57,604 nucleotides of DNA, from assembly GCF_013116825.1 (NCBI RefSeq), contig NZ_JABFNS010000047.1:1-57604 (forward strand), in the 5' to 3' direction. This DNA is from Myxococcus xanthus (lineage in GTDB: Bacteria; Myxococcota; Myxococcia; Myxococcales; Myxococcaceae). A program made the translations under genes and the position numbers. The notes beneath the pieces were generated by a model, which was not told where the DNA came from, did not search any database, and worked only from the letters and a program-made list of their open reading frames with translations. Positions 34,831-43,590 of the stretch are shown here, piece after piece. Within the stretch, counting starts at the first letter, position 1; each line of letters opens with the position of its first letter.

Positions 34831-35895
34831 TCAGCGGATGCGGACGGCGGTGCTCTGGTCCGCCACGACGTCGACGGTCAGCTTCCGCTTCACCACGCCA
34901 TTGACGCGGACCTCCAGTCGCGCGGGCCCCGCGGGAAGTCCCTGGGCGACGAGCGGCGGGAAGCCATACGGCCGGTTGTTGATCCACACCTCGCCGTAGA
35001 GGCCGGGAGACGTCACGTCCAGGCGGCCCTTGCCCGTCGCCGTGGGAGCGGCGGTGGCCACGGACGGCTCGGCGGTGGGAGGCGAATCGGCGCGCGCCGC
35101 GGTGGCCGCGGGGCTGGTGGCCGCGGGCGCGGCGGCGGGAGGCGGCGCCTCCACGGAGGCCGGTGCGTTCGCCGTGGGCCTTGGCGCGGGAGCGAGCTCG
35201 GCGGTGAGGTCGCGGTTGAGGGAGCGCACGTCGTCCTCGCCCAACGCCACCGTCTCCTCGGCCAGCGTGCGCTCACCCTGCGCGAGCGCCACGCGGTACG
35301 TCCCCGCGCGCAGCGGCAGCCGCGCCGGCGTGAGGTCCATGGGCTTGCCGTCCACCCGCACCATCAGCCCGGGGGGCGTGGACGTCACCAGCAGCAACCC
35401 GCCGCGTGCCTCGTCCGCGGAAGTGGACTCCTGGCGAGGCTGAGCCCGGGCTGTACCGCGCGCCGGCCGCGTGCGCTGGACGGAGCGTGCGGGAGCCGGC
35501 GTGGGCTCGCGTTGGGCGCGGGCCTGCTCGCCTTGCTGACGCGCCTGCTCTCGCGTTCGCAATTCGGCCGCGATGCGCAGCAGCTCCACGAGGTCGCCCT
35601 GGTCGTCCTTGCGCAGCCGCAGCGCCTCCGTGAAGTCGGAGACGGCCGCGTCGTAGTCGCGGTCCTCCAGCGCGGCCAGTCCCGCGGCGCGGCGGGCCCG
35701 GGCGAGGCCTTCGTTCGGGTCCTCTTTCGGAGGTTCCTCGGGCACGGTGGGCGGCGGGGTGGGCGGCGTATGGGTGATGGCGCCCGGCGTGGCTTCGGGG
35801 GCGCTGTCACGTCGGCTTCGCACCACGCGGTAGGCCACCGCGTTGGCGGCGAGCGTGCCCAGGATGATGATGGCAATCCACGTCTTCTGTTTCAT
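34831..35895 (-). CDS. Membrane-anchored PEGA domain protein
   Basis: 354 residues from ATG 35895. An N-terminal hydrophobic helix (TWIAIIILGTLAANAVAY) is followed by a Pro-rich stretch, a short TPR-like helical part (AGLAALEDRDYDAAVSDFTEALRL), and a PEGA-type segment GGLLLVTSTPPGLMVRVDGKPMDLTPARLPLRAGTYRV. An Ala/Pro linker leads to a second PEGA-like domain (GRLDVTSPGLYGEVWINNRPYG, LPAGPARLEVRVNG). PEGA domains occur in surface and signalling proteins, often beside Ser/Thr kinases, as here. No enzymatic motif is visible. Confidence 0.82.
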   Translation of the reverse strand: MKQKTWIAIIILGTLAANAVAYRVVRSRRDSAPEATPGAITHTPPTPPPTVPEEPPKEDPNEGLARARRAAGLAALEDRDYDAAVSDFTEALRLRKDDQGDLVELLRIAAELRTREQARQQGEQARAQREPTPAPARSVQRTRPARGTARAQPRQESTSADEARGGLLLVTSTPPGLMVRVDGKPMDLTPARLPLRAGTYRVALAQGERTLAEETVALGEDDVRSLNRDLTAELAPAPRPTANAPASVEAPPPAAAPAATSPAATAARADSPPTAEPSVATAAPTATGKGRLDVTSPGLYGEVWINNRPYGFPPLVAQGLPAGPARLEVRVNGVVKRKLTVDVVADQSTAVRIR

Positions 35896-35937
35896 CAGGG
35901 TCTCGTTGCCGCGCCGTCAGCGCCGGGCGGCAGCCGC

Positions 35938-37116
35938 TCAGGGGGCCAGTAACCAGAACAGCGCCGTGCCCAGGACCGCGCAGCCAGCGGCCAGGGCGAT
36001 TCCCCACGGAAATCCCTGGGCGCTCGTGTCGAGCGGCACCTCCACCGCGCCATGCGCCCGCGTCGCGGCGGAGGTGCTGCTCAGCTCTCGCTTGGGCTCG
36101 GCGCTGGGGGCGGGTGTCCGGCCCGTGGCGGAGTTGCTGCCATGGGAGGTGCTGGAGGCGGGCAGCGCGGTGGGCGGCTGGCCCGTGGTGCCGGGGGGAA
36201 ACAGCTCGGCGACGAGCGCCGCCATCTCATGCGTCCCCGACGCCCACTGCTGGGCGGCGCGGAAGCGCTCCAGGTCGTCGCGCAGCTCCCGAGCGCTCTG
36301 GTATCGCGCGGAGGGGGCCTTCTGCAGCAGCCGGAGGATGATGCGCTCCAGCTCCTCGGGGAAGTCGGGCGTCCCCTCCGATGGCGGCGGCACGTTCGCC
36401 TGGGACGCGGCCATGATGGTGGCCTCCAGCGTGTCGCGCTTGAACAGGCGGCGGCCGGTGGCGGCCTCGTAGAGGACGATGCCCAGCGAATACAGGTCGG
36501 AGCGGTGGTCCAGCTCCTGGCTGGTGATCTGCTCCGGGGACATGTACGGGTACTTGCCCTTCACCACCCCGGCGACGGTGCGCTCCGCGTTGACGGCGCT
36601 CTTCACGATGCCGAAGTCCGCCAGCTTGATGATGCCGTCGCGCGACACCAGCACGTTGCCCGGCGTGACGTCGCGGTGCACCAGCATCAGGGGCGTTCCA
36701 TCCGGCAGCGTCTTCGCGTGCGCGTACGCGAGCGCGTCCGCCACCGCGAGCCCCACGTCCACCGCCACGCGAGTCCCCACCACCCGCCCGCTGCGGAGGG
36801 CCTGCCGCAGCAGCCGGTCCAACGAGTGGCCCTGAATCCACTCCATGGCCAGGTAGTACTGGCCGTCCACCCGCCCGAAGTCGAAGACCTGCACGATGTT
36901 CGGGTGCGTCAGCAGCGCGGCGACCTTCGCCTCGTCCGCGAACATGCGGCTGAACGACTCCAGGCTGGCGTACTCCGGCAGGACGCGCTTGATGACGCAG
37001 GACTTGGTGAACCCGTCGGGGCCGTCGATGGAGGCCAGATAGAGCTGGGCCATCCCGCCGGTCGCCAACTGCTGGACAAGCCGGTACTTGCCGAAAGAGC
37101 TGTCCTCGTTGTCCAA
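35938..37116 (-). CDS. Tail-anchored Ser/Thr protein kinase
   Basis: 392 residues from ATG 37116. The kinase domain is at about 10-270: LATGGMAQLYLA, Lys in CVIKRVL, VHRDVTPGNVL, ADFGIVKS and MSPEQI. A Ser/Thr/Pro-rich linker follows and the last 24 residues form a membrane anchor (FPWGIALAAGCAVLGTALFW). Catalytic residues look intact. The glycine loop reads GGMAQ, not the common GGMGE. It is followed on the same strand by the PEGA gene (42 bases), suggesting an operon. Confidence 0.92.
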   Translation of the reverse strand: MDNEDSSFGKYRLVQQLATGGMAQLYLASIDGPDGFTKSCVIKRVLPEYASLESFSRMFADEAKVAALLTHPNIVQVFDFGRVDGQYYLAMEWIQGHSLDRLLRQALRSGRVVGTRVAVDVGLAVADALAYAHAKTLPDGTPLMLVHRDVTPGNVLVSRDGIIKLADFGIVKSAVNAERTVAGVVKGKYPYMSPEQITSQELDHRSDLYSLGIVLYEAATGRRLFKRDTLEATIMAASQANVPPPSEGTPDFPEELERIILRLLQKAPSARYQSARELRDDLERFRAAQQWASGTHEMAALVAELFPPGTTGQPPTALPASSTSHGSNSATGRTPAPSAEPKRELSSTSAATRAHGAVEVPLDTSAQGFPWGIALAAGCAVLGTALFWLLAP

Positions 37117-37231
37117 CGTCGTCCCCAGGTATTTGCTGGAAAACGAGGAAGATATTGTTGGTGCCCCTACCCCACAAGTTTCCAGTCAGGTGGCAACTCT
37201 GTCGCTCCCGCGGGACTGGAGGGGCGTGGGC

Positions 37232-38044
37232 TCAGCGGCGCTTGGTCCGGGACTTCTTGGAGGCTGTCTTCTTCCGGCGGGGCTTGCGCGGGGGCTTCGT
37301 CACCTCGGCGAAGCGCGCGCCGACGATGCCGGCATGCTCCAGGGCCTCCTTGATGCCCTCGGACACGATGAGGCTCACCGGCCAGCCCCAGGTGCGGAAC
37401 ACCCGGGCGCCGTTCGTCTTCGTGGGGTCGACCCGGAGTCCGCGGACGTTGCGGTAGTGCCCCACGCGCTCGGGGGGGCCGTCCTCGGCGGTGTAGTGGA
37501 TGACCTCCTCGCAGGCCCGGTCGTCGATGCAGCGCACCAGCCGGGTGGCGACGAGGATGAAGTGGGGCTCGTCGCGGTCCTCCACCTCCACGGGCAGCAG
37601 CTGCACGTCATCGGGGGCCAGCTCCCGGAAGACAGAGGCCACCCGCGCGGAGACGACGGGGGTGAGCCCCGCGCCCGCGAGCGAGAAGTCCAGCGGCAGT
37701 CCGGGCGGCGTCACCGCCAGGCGCAGCTTGCCCACGTTCCGCACCCGGGCGCCGGAGGTGAAGAGCCAGACGGAGTCCAGCTTCCGGCGGACATCCACCG
37801 CCACCGGGTCGCTCAGCTCGGGCCGGCCGGGGATGTGGAAGTCGTCGTGGAGGTCGAAGTAGCGCGCCAGCCGGGTGGTGCGTGGCGATGAGCGGCGCGC
37901 GGCAGGCTTCTTCGTCCGGGGCCGCCCGTCAGCGGCCACGTCTGAGAGGAGCATCTGCCGAGGGGCACCCGGCGTGGGGCCGGGGCTTCTTGTCGGGGAG
38001 CGTCGCGTCAGGACGCGGAGCGCCTCGGTGAGCCGCCTGAACAT
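37232..38044 (-). CDS. Imm11-family (DUF1629-like) protein, orphan
   Basis: 270 residues from ATG 38044. After an Arg/Pro-rich N-terminus of about 55 residues, the body matches the Imm11/DUF1629 pattern: ARYFDLHDDFHIPGRPELSD, LPLDFSLAGAGLTPVVSARV, APDDVQLLPVEVE, LVRCIDD, GLRVDPTKTNGARVFRTWGW and SLIVSEGIKEALEHAG. In myxobacteria such genes usually accompany a polymorphic toxin. Here no toxin is encoded nearby. The C-terminus is a Lys/Arg tail (KPPRKPRRKKTASKKSRTKR), which is unusual for the family and could bind nucleic acid. The family match is from memory of motifs. Confidence 0.68.
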   Translation of the reverse strand: MFRRLTEALRVLTRRSPTRSPGPTPGAPRQMLLSDVAADGRPRTKKPAARRSSPRTTRLARYFDLHDDFHIPGRPELSDPVAVDVRRKLDSVWLFTSGARVRNVGKLRLAVTPPGLPLDFSLAGAGLTPVVSARVASVFRELAPDDVQLLPVEVEDRDEPHFILVATRLVRCIDDRACEEVIHYTAEDGPPERVGHYRNVRGLRVDPTKTNGARVFRTWGWPVSLIVSEGIKEALEHAGIVGARFAEVTKPPRKPRRKKTASKKSRTKRR

Positions 38045-38138
38045 TCGCCAATGTTACTTCCCCTGCCAGCGGTATGGGGGAGGAAGAAGCGGTGGACCGG
38101 GCTCCCTGCCGCCTTCCTGCCCGCCCGCGGTCCTACGG

Positions 38139-38846
38139 CTACCAGGTGGTGTGCAGCGAGTAGCTCGCGGCCCGGGTGTCCAGGCTGAGGAAGGAGAACT
38201 GCCCCTCCGAGCACGTGCCGCTGTTGAGGAACAGCTTGCTGCCGTGCTCCACCCGCAGGCCCAGGTGGGTGTGGCCGGTGACGACGACGTCCGCGTGATG
38301 CGCGTTGGCCCGCGCCATGGCCCAGCGCTGGAAGGTGCACCGCGCCGGGTCCGGCAGCGCGTTGGTGATTTTCAAGTCCAGCGCCTGGAACCAGCGGAAC
38401 ATCGCCCGCATCCGCATCCGCCGCAGCCACGCCCCGGCCCACACCGCCGCCTCCGACAGCAGGCGCGCCTTGCGAATCATCCAGTCGTGGTGGTGTCCGT
38501 GGGTGAACAGCATCCGCACGCCGTCCGCCTCCAGAATCATCTGGTCGGGCGCCCCCAGCACGGTGCCCGCCACCAGGTCGTGGTTGCCGTGGATGTAGTG
38601 GTAGCGCGGCAGCTCGAAGCGCCGGACGATTTCCGGGTGCGCCGCGCGGGCCGCCAGCAGCTCGGCCACCTTCCGCCCCGGCGTGCGCGGGGTGAGCGTT
38701 TCGAAGATGTCCCCGAGCAGCACGATGTGCTCGAAGTTGCCTTCCAAGAAACGGAGGAACCGCAGGAACCCGGAGTCGTCGTGCCCGAAGTGGTCGGCGG
38801 CATCACGCCGCCCGAGATGTAGGTCCGAAATCACCGCGATCCGCAT
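38139..38846 (-). CDS. Metallophosphoesterase (LpxH/UDP-diacylglucosamine hydrolase-like)
   Basis: 235 residues from ATG 38846, with GGGAG upstream; the frame extends to 39149, but the MRIAVISDLHLG start is the natural one. Calcineurin-type motifs are complete: DLHLG, GDIFE, GNHD, THGHHHD and VVTGHTHLG. It dephosphorylates or hydrolyses a phosphodiester, most likely in lipid A or nucleotide metabolism. The family is broad, so the substrate is uncertain. The SPFH gene lies divergently across 344 bases. Confidence 0.85.
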   Translation of the reverse strand: MRIAVISDLHLGRRDAADHFGHDDSGFLRFLRFLEGNFEHIVLLGDIFETLTPRTPGRKVAELLAARAAHPEIVRRFELPRYHYIHGNHDLVAGTVLGAPDQMILEADGVRMLFTHGHHHDWMIRKARLLSEAAVWAGAWLRRMRMRAMFRWFQALDLKITNALPDPARCTFQRWAMARANAHHADVVVTGHTHLGLRVEHGSKLFLNSGTCSEGQFSFLSLDTRAASYSLHTTW

Positions 38847-39134
38847 GCGCTCTCCCAAAGTGCCCTGGAAAGGTAGGGACTGCATGCGGCGGCGGAATGG
38901 TCGGCGCGCGAAAATCTCGCTGCAACCGGATGCCATTCGTGTGTCGCCACGATGCACCTTTCCTCTTGGCCCGGCATCACCGGCGCCAGCTCCGGGGCTC
39001 CCGCCACCCTGCGCATGACCGGCGCATTCGTCCATGAGACCTGTGTGCTTTGTGTCGCGACGCGGATGAATCGTGTTTCGGCACCGGACATCCGTGGGAC
39101 CGCACCTCGCGCTTCCGCACATTGACTTGAAATC

Positions 39135-39171
39135 GTGTCTATTTGACACTAACTATGTGTCTTGAGGACAC
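39135..39171. promoter_or_regulatory. Two perfect GTGTC-N5-GACAC palindromes upstream of the SPFH gene
   Basis: GTGTC-TATTT-GACAC (39135-39149) and GTGTC-TTGAG-GACAC (39157-39171) are perfect inverted repeats in direct tandem with a 22-base centre spacing (about two helical turns). They sit 20-56 bases upstream of ATG 39191, in an AT-rich patch. A perfect TTGACA overlaps at 39143-39148. They look like paired operators for a dimeric regulator. The rest of 38847-39134 shows no gene I can support. Confidence 0.7.
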
Positions 39172-39190
39172 GAAGAGGGGCGGAGGGCCC

Positions 39191-40156
39191 ATGGTCATCG
39201 GCTACATGAAGGCGGCACCGACGACGTACGTGATGCAGTTCGAGAGGGGGAAGGTCGTCCGGGAAGGGGCGGGGCTCTCGTTCTTCTACTGGAAGCCGTC
39301 GGCGACGCTGGTGTCGGTGCCGCTGTCCAGCGCGGACGTGCCCTTCGTGTTCAACGAGGTGACGCGGGACTTCCAGGCGGTGACGCTGCAAGGGCAGCTC
39401 ACGTGGCGCGTCACCGACCCGCGCCGGCTTGCATCGTTGCTGGACTACTCCTTGGGCCCCACGGGGCGTTACCACTCGGACGACCCGGAGAAGCTCGAGG
39501 AGCGGCTGGTGCAGGTGGCGCAGGTGCGGGCGCGCTCGGTGGTGCAGGGGCTGACGCTGCGCGAGGTGCTGGTGCGCTCGGACGCCATCGAGCAGCAGGT
39601 GCTCGCGGCCCTGGCCGTGGCGGAGCCGGTGAAGGCGCTGGGCGTGGAGGTCATGGCCTTCTCGCTGCTGTCGGTGAAGCCGGCGCCGGAGATGGCGCGG
39701 GCGCTGGAGGCCGAGGCGCGCGAGGCGCTGCAGCGCAACGCGGATGAAGCCATCTACGCGCGCCGCAACGCCGCGGTGGAGCAGGAGCGGCGCATCAAGG
39801 AGAGCGAGCTGGCCACGGAGCTGGCGGTGGAGGCGCGGCAGCGGCAGATTCGCGAGGCGAAGATGGCCGCGGACATCGCCGTGGAGGAGCAGCGCGCCGC
39901 GCTGATGACGCGCTGGAGCGACAACGAGCGGCAGGCCGCGGATGCCCGCGCGTACGCGCTGGAGAAGACGCTGGCCCCCGTGCGCGGGGTGGATTGGAAG
40001 ACGCTGATGGCCACGTCGGCCAGTGGTGGGGACCCGGCGCTCAACATCGCCCTGGCCTTCCGGGAGATGGCGGAGAACGCGCAGCGCATCGGCGAGCTGA
40101 ACGTGTCGCCGGACCTCCTGCACTCGCTGGTGGGCGCGGCGGGCCGCGAGCGCTGA
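39191..40156 (+). CDS. SPFH/band 7 domain protein
   Basis: 321 residues from ATG 39191, with CGGAGGG immediately upstream. The SPFH domain is at about 5-190 (FERGKVVREGAGLSFFYWKP, FNEVTRDFQAVTLQGQLTWRV, EVMAFSLLSVKPAPEMARALEA). A charged coiled-coil of about 80 residues follows. There is no obvious N-terminal membrane segment, so it would act as a scaffold that oligomerises on membranes. The downstream NAD-kinase-like gene starts 16 bases later, a pairing seen elsewhere. Transcription probably starts at or near the palindromes upstream. Confidence 0.85.
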   Translation: MVIGYMKAAPTTYVMQFERGKVVREGAGLSFFYWKPSATLVSVPLSSADVPFVFNEVTRDFQAVTLQGQLTWRVTDPRRLASLLDYSLGPTGRYHSDDPEKLEERLVQVAQVRARSVVQGLTLREVLVRSDAIEQQVLAALAVAEPVKALGVEVMAFSLLSVKPAPEMARALEAEAREALQRNADEAIYARRNAAVEQERRIKESELATELAVEARQRQIREAKMAADIAVEEQRAALMTRWSDNERQAADARAYALEKTLAPVRGVDWKTLMATSASGGDPALNIALAFREMAENAQRIGELNVSPDLLHSLVGAAGRER

Positions 40157-40172
40157 AGCGAAGGAGGGGGCC

Positions 40173-41093
40173 ATGTACGAGAAAATCGTGCTCGTCACCC
40201 GCCGCACGCGGATGGCGGGCCTGGTGGAGCGCTTCAACACCAGGAAGCAGGCGAAGTTCTACGTGGAGCACGCGGGGCAGGACTTCGACGAGTTCACCCG
40301 CGAGGACGAAACCTACCGGTGCAACGTGGACTCGCTGCGGGAGTCGCTGTCCTTCGGGCTGCCGGTGCAGCAGGTGGACCGGAGCCTGGTGCCCACCTTC
40401 CTCTTCACCGGCAAGGAGGTGGTGGTCGTCGCGGGGCAGGACGGGCTGGTGGCGAACGTGGCGAAGTACGTGGGGGAGCAGCCGCTGGTGGGCGTGAATC
40501 CGGACCCGGAGCGCTTCGACGGCGTGCTGTTGCCCCATCCGGTTTCGGGGGCGCGCGGGGCGGTGCGGCGCGTGCTGGAGGGCAAGGCGGCCTTCAAGCG
40601 CGTGACGTTGGCGGAGGCGCGGCTGGATGACGGTCAGCGGCTGCTGGCCTTCAACGACTTGTTCATCGGGGCGCGCTCCCACGTGTCCGCGCGCTACCGG
40701 CTGCGCACCGGGGACCAGGAGGAGTCCCAGTCCTCCAGCGGCGTGGTGGTGTCCACGGGCGCGGGCGCCACCGGGTGGCTGTCCTCCATCTTCAACCTGG
40801 CGCGAGGCGTGACGGCCCACGCGGGTGGCGTGCCGTGCGCGCCGGTGCGCCTGGGCTGGGAGGACCCGCAGCTGATTTTCGTGGTGCGCGAACCCTTCGC
40901 CAGCCGTCACTCGGGCGCCAGTCTGGTGATGGGCGACGTGACGGAGGCGCGCGAGCTGGTGCTGGAGTCGCGAATGGCGTCGGAGGGCGTCATCTTCAGC
41001 GACGGCGTGGAGGAGGACTTCCTCCGCTTCGGCGCGGGTGCCACCGCTCGCATCCGCCCCGCGCGGCAGCGCGCCATGTTGGTGGCGGGCTGA
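40173..41093 (+). CDS. ATP-NAD/sugar kinase-like protein
   Basis: 306 residues from ATG 40173, with AAGGAGGG upstream. The central and C-terminal regions resemble the NAD kinase fold: LAFNDLFIGARSHVSARYRLR (the family's NDxxI region) and SSGVVVSTGAGATGWLSSIF (a glycine-rich STGxGxTGW motif). The classical N-terminal GGDG of true NAD kinases is not clear, so it may phosphorylate another substrate. It probably forms an operon with the SPFH gene. Confidence 0.75.
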   Translation: MYEKIVLVTRRTRMAGLVERFNTRKQAKFYVEHAGQDFDEFTREDETYRCNVDSLRESLSFGLPVQQVDRSLVPTFLFTGKEVVVVAGQDGLVANVAKYVGEQPLVGVNPDPERFDGVLLPHPVSGARGAVRRVLEGKAAFKRVTLAEARLDDGQRLLAFNDLFIGARSHVSARYRLRTGDQEESQSSSGVVVSTGAGATGWLSSIFNLARGVTAHAGGVPCAPVRLGWEDPQLIFVVREPFASRHSGASLVMGDVTEARELVLESRMASEGVIFSDGVEEDFLRFGAGATARIRPARQRAMLVAG

Positions 41094-41147
41094 CGGCGCG
41101 TCACCTCGCGCGGAAGCGCCGTCCGCGCGAGGCGCGTGTCCTGGCCG

Positions 41148-41711
41148 TCAGGGCGTGACGGTGACCTCCACCACGGGGCATGGCACTTCCGCCGGACGGA
41201 ATCCGCCATTCGGAGCGGGCACCGGTTCGCCTTCCCGGGCGACGTCCATCAGCGGGCCTCGGAACGCGATGCGGTACGTTCCCGGTGCCTGCAAGTCATA
41301 GAAGCGAGCGATGTCCACCTTGCCTGCCACCGACGTCCCGGGGGAGAGGGTGACGTAGCTGTCGGCCGTGGGCGGCGCGCGCTTCGCCATGGGCCCCCGG
41401 TATTCGAGCGAGCCCCCGTCTCGGGACACGTCGAAGATGTTGTTGAGTACGCCCTCCAGCGGCGTGTGCCAGCCGAGCACGCGCAGGGATTGCGCCGTGG
41501 AGTTGCTGAGCTCGAACACCAACTCCACGGGTTCGCCCGCGCGCACCCGCGCCGGGCCGCTCAGCGTGCACGTCAAGGTCGTTGCCATGGCCGGGGTCTC
41601 CTGCGTCGCTTCAGCGGATGGCACGACGTCCTGCCGCGCCGCGCACGCGCTGCCTAGCATTCCCAGGGACAGCGCCGCGACGCCCCACCGCCTACCGGAA
41701 GAGTTGAACAT
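41148..41711 (-). CDS. Lipoprotein with Ig-like domain (deuterolysin-prodomain-like)
   Basis: 187 residues from ATG 41711 (MFNSSGRRWGVAALSLGMLG). The lipobox is LGSAC (Cys about residue 23). The mature domain reads LTCTLSGPARVRAGEPVELVFELSN, SLRVLGWHTPLEGVLNNIFDVSRDG and LSPGTSVAGKVDIARFYDLQ. This resembles the N-terminal beta domain that precedes M35 (peptidyl-Lys) metallopeptidases, but no peptidase domain follows. It may be a stand-alone inhibitor, chaperone or binding protein. It is convergent with the NAD-kinase-like gene. Confidence 0.65.
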   Translation of the reverse strand: MFNSSGRRWGVAALSLGMLGSACAARQDVVPSAEATQETPAMATTLTCTLSGPARVRAGEPVELVFELSNSTAQSLRVLGWHTPLEGVLNNIFDVSRDGGSLEYRGPMAKRAPPTADSYVTLSPGTSVAGKVDIARFYDLQAPGTYRIAFRGPLMDVAREGEPVPAPNGGFRPAEVPCPVVEVTVTP

Positions 41712-41821
41712 GGGCCCACGATAACGCGCCCGCACCGCGCGCAGCCCGGTGTTCTGCGTGACGAGGCCGTGGCCGTCCTCCGCGGCGCAATCCCTGCGCA
41801 CGGAAGCGGTGTGCCACCACG

Positions 41822-41938
41822 TCACGACGGGTGGGCATAGGTGACGAGCAGCATCACCACGCCCGCCACCTTCAGGGCCATCAACAGGCCCATGTTGAGC
41901 ACCACGTCGTCGAACCAGTTCTCATCGGGGAACATCAT
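41822..41938 (-). CDS. Small membrane protein, 38 residues
   Basis: MMFPDENWFDDVVLNMGLLM then ALKVAGVVMLLVTYAHPS, ending in TGA at 41822-41824. AGGAG lies 7 bases upstream of ATG 41938, a better ribosome binding site than most genes here. The last 24 residues form one hydrophobic helix, so it is probably a single-pass membrane peptide with an acidic N-terminus. It is too short to be listed by common gene callers. The lipoprotein gene lies 110 bases downstream on the same strand. No family is recognised. Confidence 0.6.
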   Translation of the reverse strand: MMFPDENWFDDVVLNMGLLMALKVAGVVMLLVTYAHPS

Positions 41939-42198
41939 GACGGAGCTCCTTCTGCCTCGCGTGCATCGCGAGACAGAGAGGCTTTGAGCAAGGTCTGGGC
42001 CAACGCGCGTCCTCGCAACGCGGAGACGCGCTGGCTGCGTCCAGCTCTCAGGGAACGTCGGTGCTTTCGCCCAAGTGACATGACGTGGTGAGACACGCGG
42101 TCAGCCGCGTCCGTCCGCGCATGGGATTCGCGCGTGCGGTGCTGGCACCCGTACGAAGCGTATCGGGGCGCCGCGCGGGCCTTCATAGGACGCGGGCC

Positions 42199-42600
42199 AT
42201 GCGAACGCTCATCTCCTCCCTTGTCTGCTTGCTGATGTCGGCGTGTGCCCATGCGCCGGCCTCCACTCCCCAATCCTCGCCGCCCACCGAGGCCCCCGTG
42301 ACCTCCACGCCCGGCGCGGGGCTGCCCCACATGGAGCCGCCCGCCGCGCCGATGCCCGGCTGGATGCAGGTGCGCAAGGCGGACGCGTTGTCTCGAGAAG
42401 AGAAGCTCGCGGAGGCGCTGGCGCTCTATGAAGAGGCCCTGGACGCGGGGAATCGGGACCCGAACGCCGCGTACTCCGCGGCGTGTTCGGCGGCCCGGCT
42501 CGGCCGGAAGGACGTCGCGCTGCGCAGGTTGTCCCAGGCTGTGGAGCTGGGCTTCCGGGACGCGGGGTGGTTGATGCAGGACTCCGTCTTGCGGCGCTAG
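42199..42600 (+). CDS. Small TPR-like lipoprotein
   Basis: 133 residues from ATG 42199 (MRTLISSLVCLLMSAC, lipobox LMSAC at about residue 16). A Pro/Thr-rich spacer leads to a helical part with a TPR-like repeat: KADALSREEKLAEALALYEEALDAG and NAAYSAACSAARLGRKDVALRRLSQAVELG. It likely binds a protein partner in the periplasm. No enzyme motif is present. In 41939-42198 I see only a promoter-sized region between divergent genes. Confidence 0.72.
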   Translation: MRTLISSLVCLLMSACAHAPASTPQSSPPTEAPVTSTPGAGLPHMEPPAAPMPGWMQVRKADALSREEKLAEALALYEEALDAGNRDPNAAYSAACSAARLGRKDVALRRLSQAVELGFRDAGWLMQDSVLRR

Positions 42601-42658
42601 CCGCGGCGGTGCTCCGGGGCGCTGGGGCCCGGAGTCACCTGGCGTGCCCCTCCGCTCG

Positions 42659-43162
42659 TTACTTCGCGGAGGAGGCCGGTGCGCCACCTTCCTGCGCGAG
42701 CGCGCGCACCAGCTCGAGCGCGCGCCGTACGTGCTCGCTGACGCGAATCTGCGACTCGAAGCTGTCGCGGACGATGCCCGACCGGTCCACCACGAAGGTC
42801 ACCCGCCCGGGCAAGAGGCCCAGGAACGACGATGACACGCCGAAGGCCTCACGCGCCTCGCCGCGCGCGTCGCTGAGCAGCTTGAAGGGCAGCCGGTGCT
42901 TCGCCGCGAAGCCCTCATGCGAGCCCACCGAATCACCGCTGATGCCCACCACCTCCGCGCCCGCGGCGACGAAGTCCTCGTACTGGTCCCTCAGTCCACA
43001 GGCCTGGGCCGTGCAACCGGGCGAGTCGTCCTTCGGATAGAAGTAGGCGACCAATACCTTCTGACCCACCAGGTCACGCAGCCGCACCGACTGCCCACCC
43101 GCGCCGGTGAGGGTGATGTCCGGTACCGCATCGCCTTGCTTCAGCAGCTTCGTCTTGGCCAT
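42659..43162 (-). CDS. bcp: Thiol peroxidase of the BCP/peroxiredoxin Q group
   Basis: 167 residues from ATG 43162 (MAKTKLLKQGDAVPDITLTG). The peroxidatic Cys50 and the resolving Cys55 (SPGCTAQACGLRD) match BCP-type peroxiredoxins. Other conserved parts are VAYFYPKDDSPGC, GISGDSVGSHEGFAAKH and VTFVVDRSGIVRDSF. It reduces hydroperoxides using thiols, probably thioredoxin. Longer upstream starts exist, but this one fits the family length (about 155-165). Confidence 0.93.
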   Translation of the reverse strand: MAKTKLLKQGDAVPDITLTGAGGQSVRLRDLVGQKVLVAYFYPKDDSPGCTAQACGLRDQYEDFVAAGAEVVGISGDSVGSHEGFAAKHRLPFKLLSDARGEAREAFGVSSSFLGLLPGRVTFVVDRSGIVRDSFESQIRVSEHVRRALELVRALAQEGGAPASSAK

Positions 43163-43590
43163 GACGTCCTCGCGTCGCCCCGGAGTCTGGCCGGTGCGTT
43201 CAACGCCGGGCGCATCCCATCTGGCCCGCCGCATCCCCACAAGTAATCCGCCGTGCCGAAAACGGGCGCCAAAGACGACCTCTGGATGCCTGCTTGCCTT
43301 TCGGGCGGTTGATACGGCGCCTAATGATGGGCGACCTTCTCGACGCACCCTGGAAGTCTCCAGCGCATCTCATAGAGTGTGGGGAAGCGGTGTCGCTCCC
43401 CCGTCCGGCAGGCGACAGCCCTGTGCGCGGCCGGACCCGTAATTTCGGGCACCATCGCTGTGGTCGTCTTAGCTTTCGAGGCGGGAAGAGGCAGCTTAGG
43501 TCAGAGGTCAGGGCGGAAACTTTCGCCGGAGTTGCGCGCCGTAGCGTTCAGGCGTAGGACGCAGCTTCGGGGGGTTGGTCAGGAGCGGAC
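43163..43590. other. 428-base region between bcp and the PTS operon, no gene supported
   Basis: The two flanking genes diverge, so it should hold both promoters. I find no protein similarity in the open frames and no clear -35/-10 pair. A direct repeat AGGTCAGAGGTCAG near 43499-43512 is the only notable element; AGGAG near 43582 is the ribosome binding site of the IIA gene. Confidence 0.4.
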
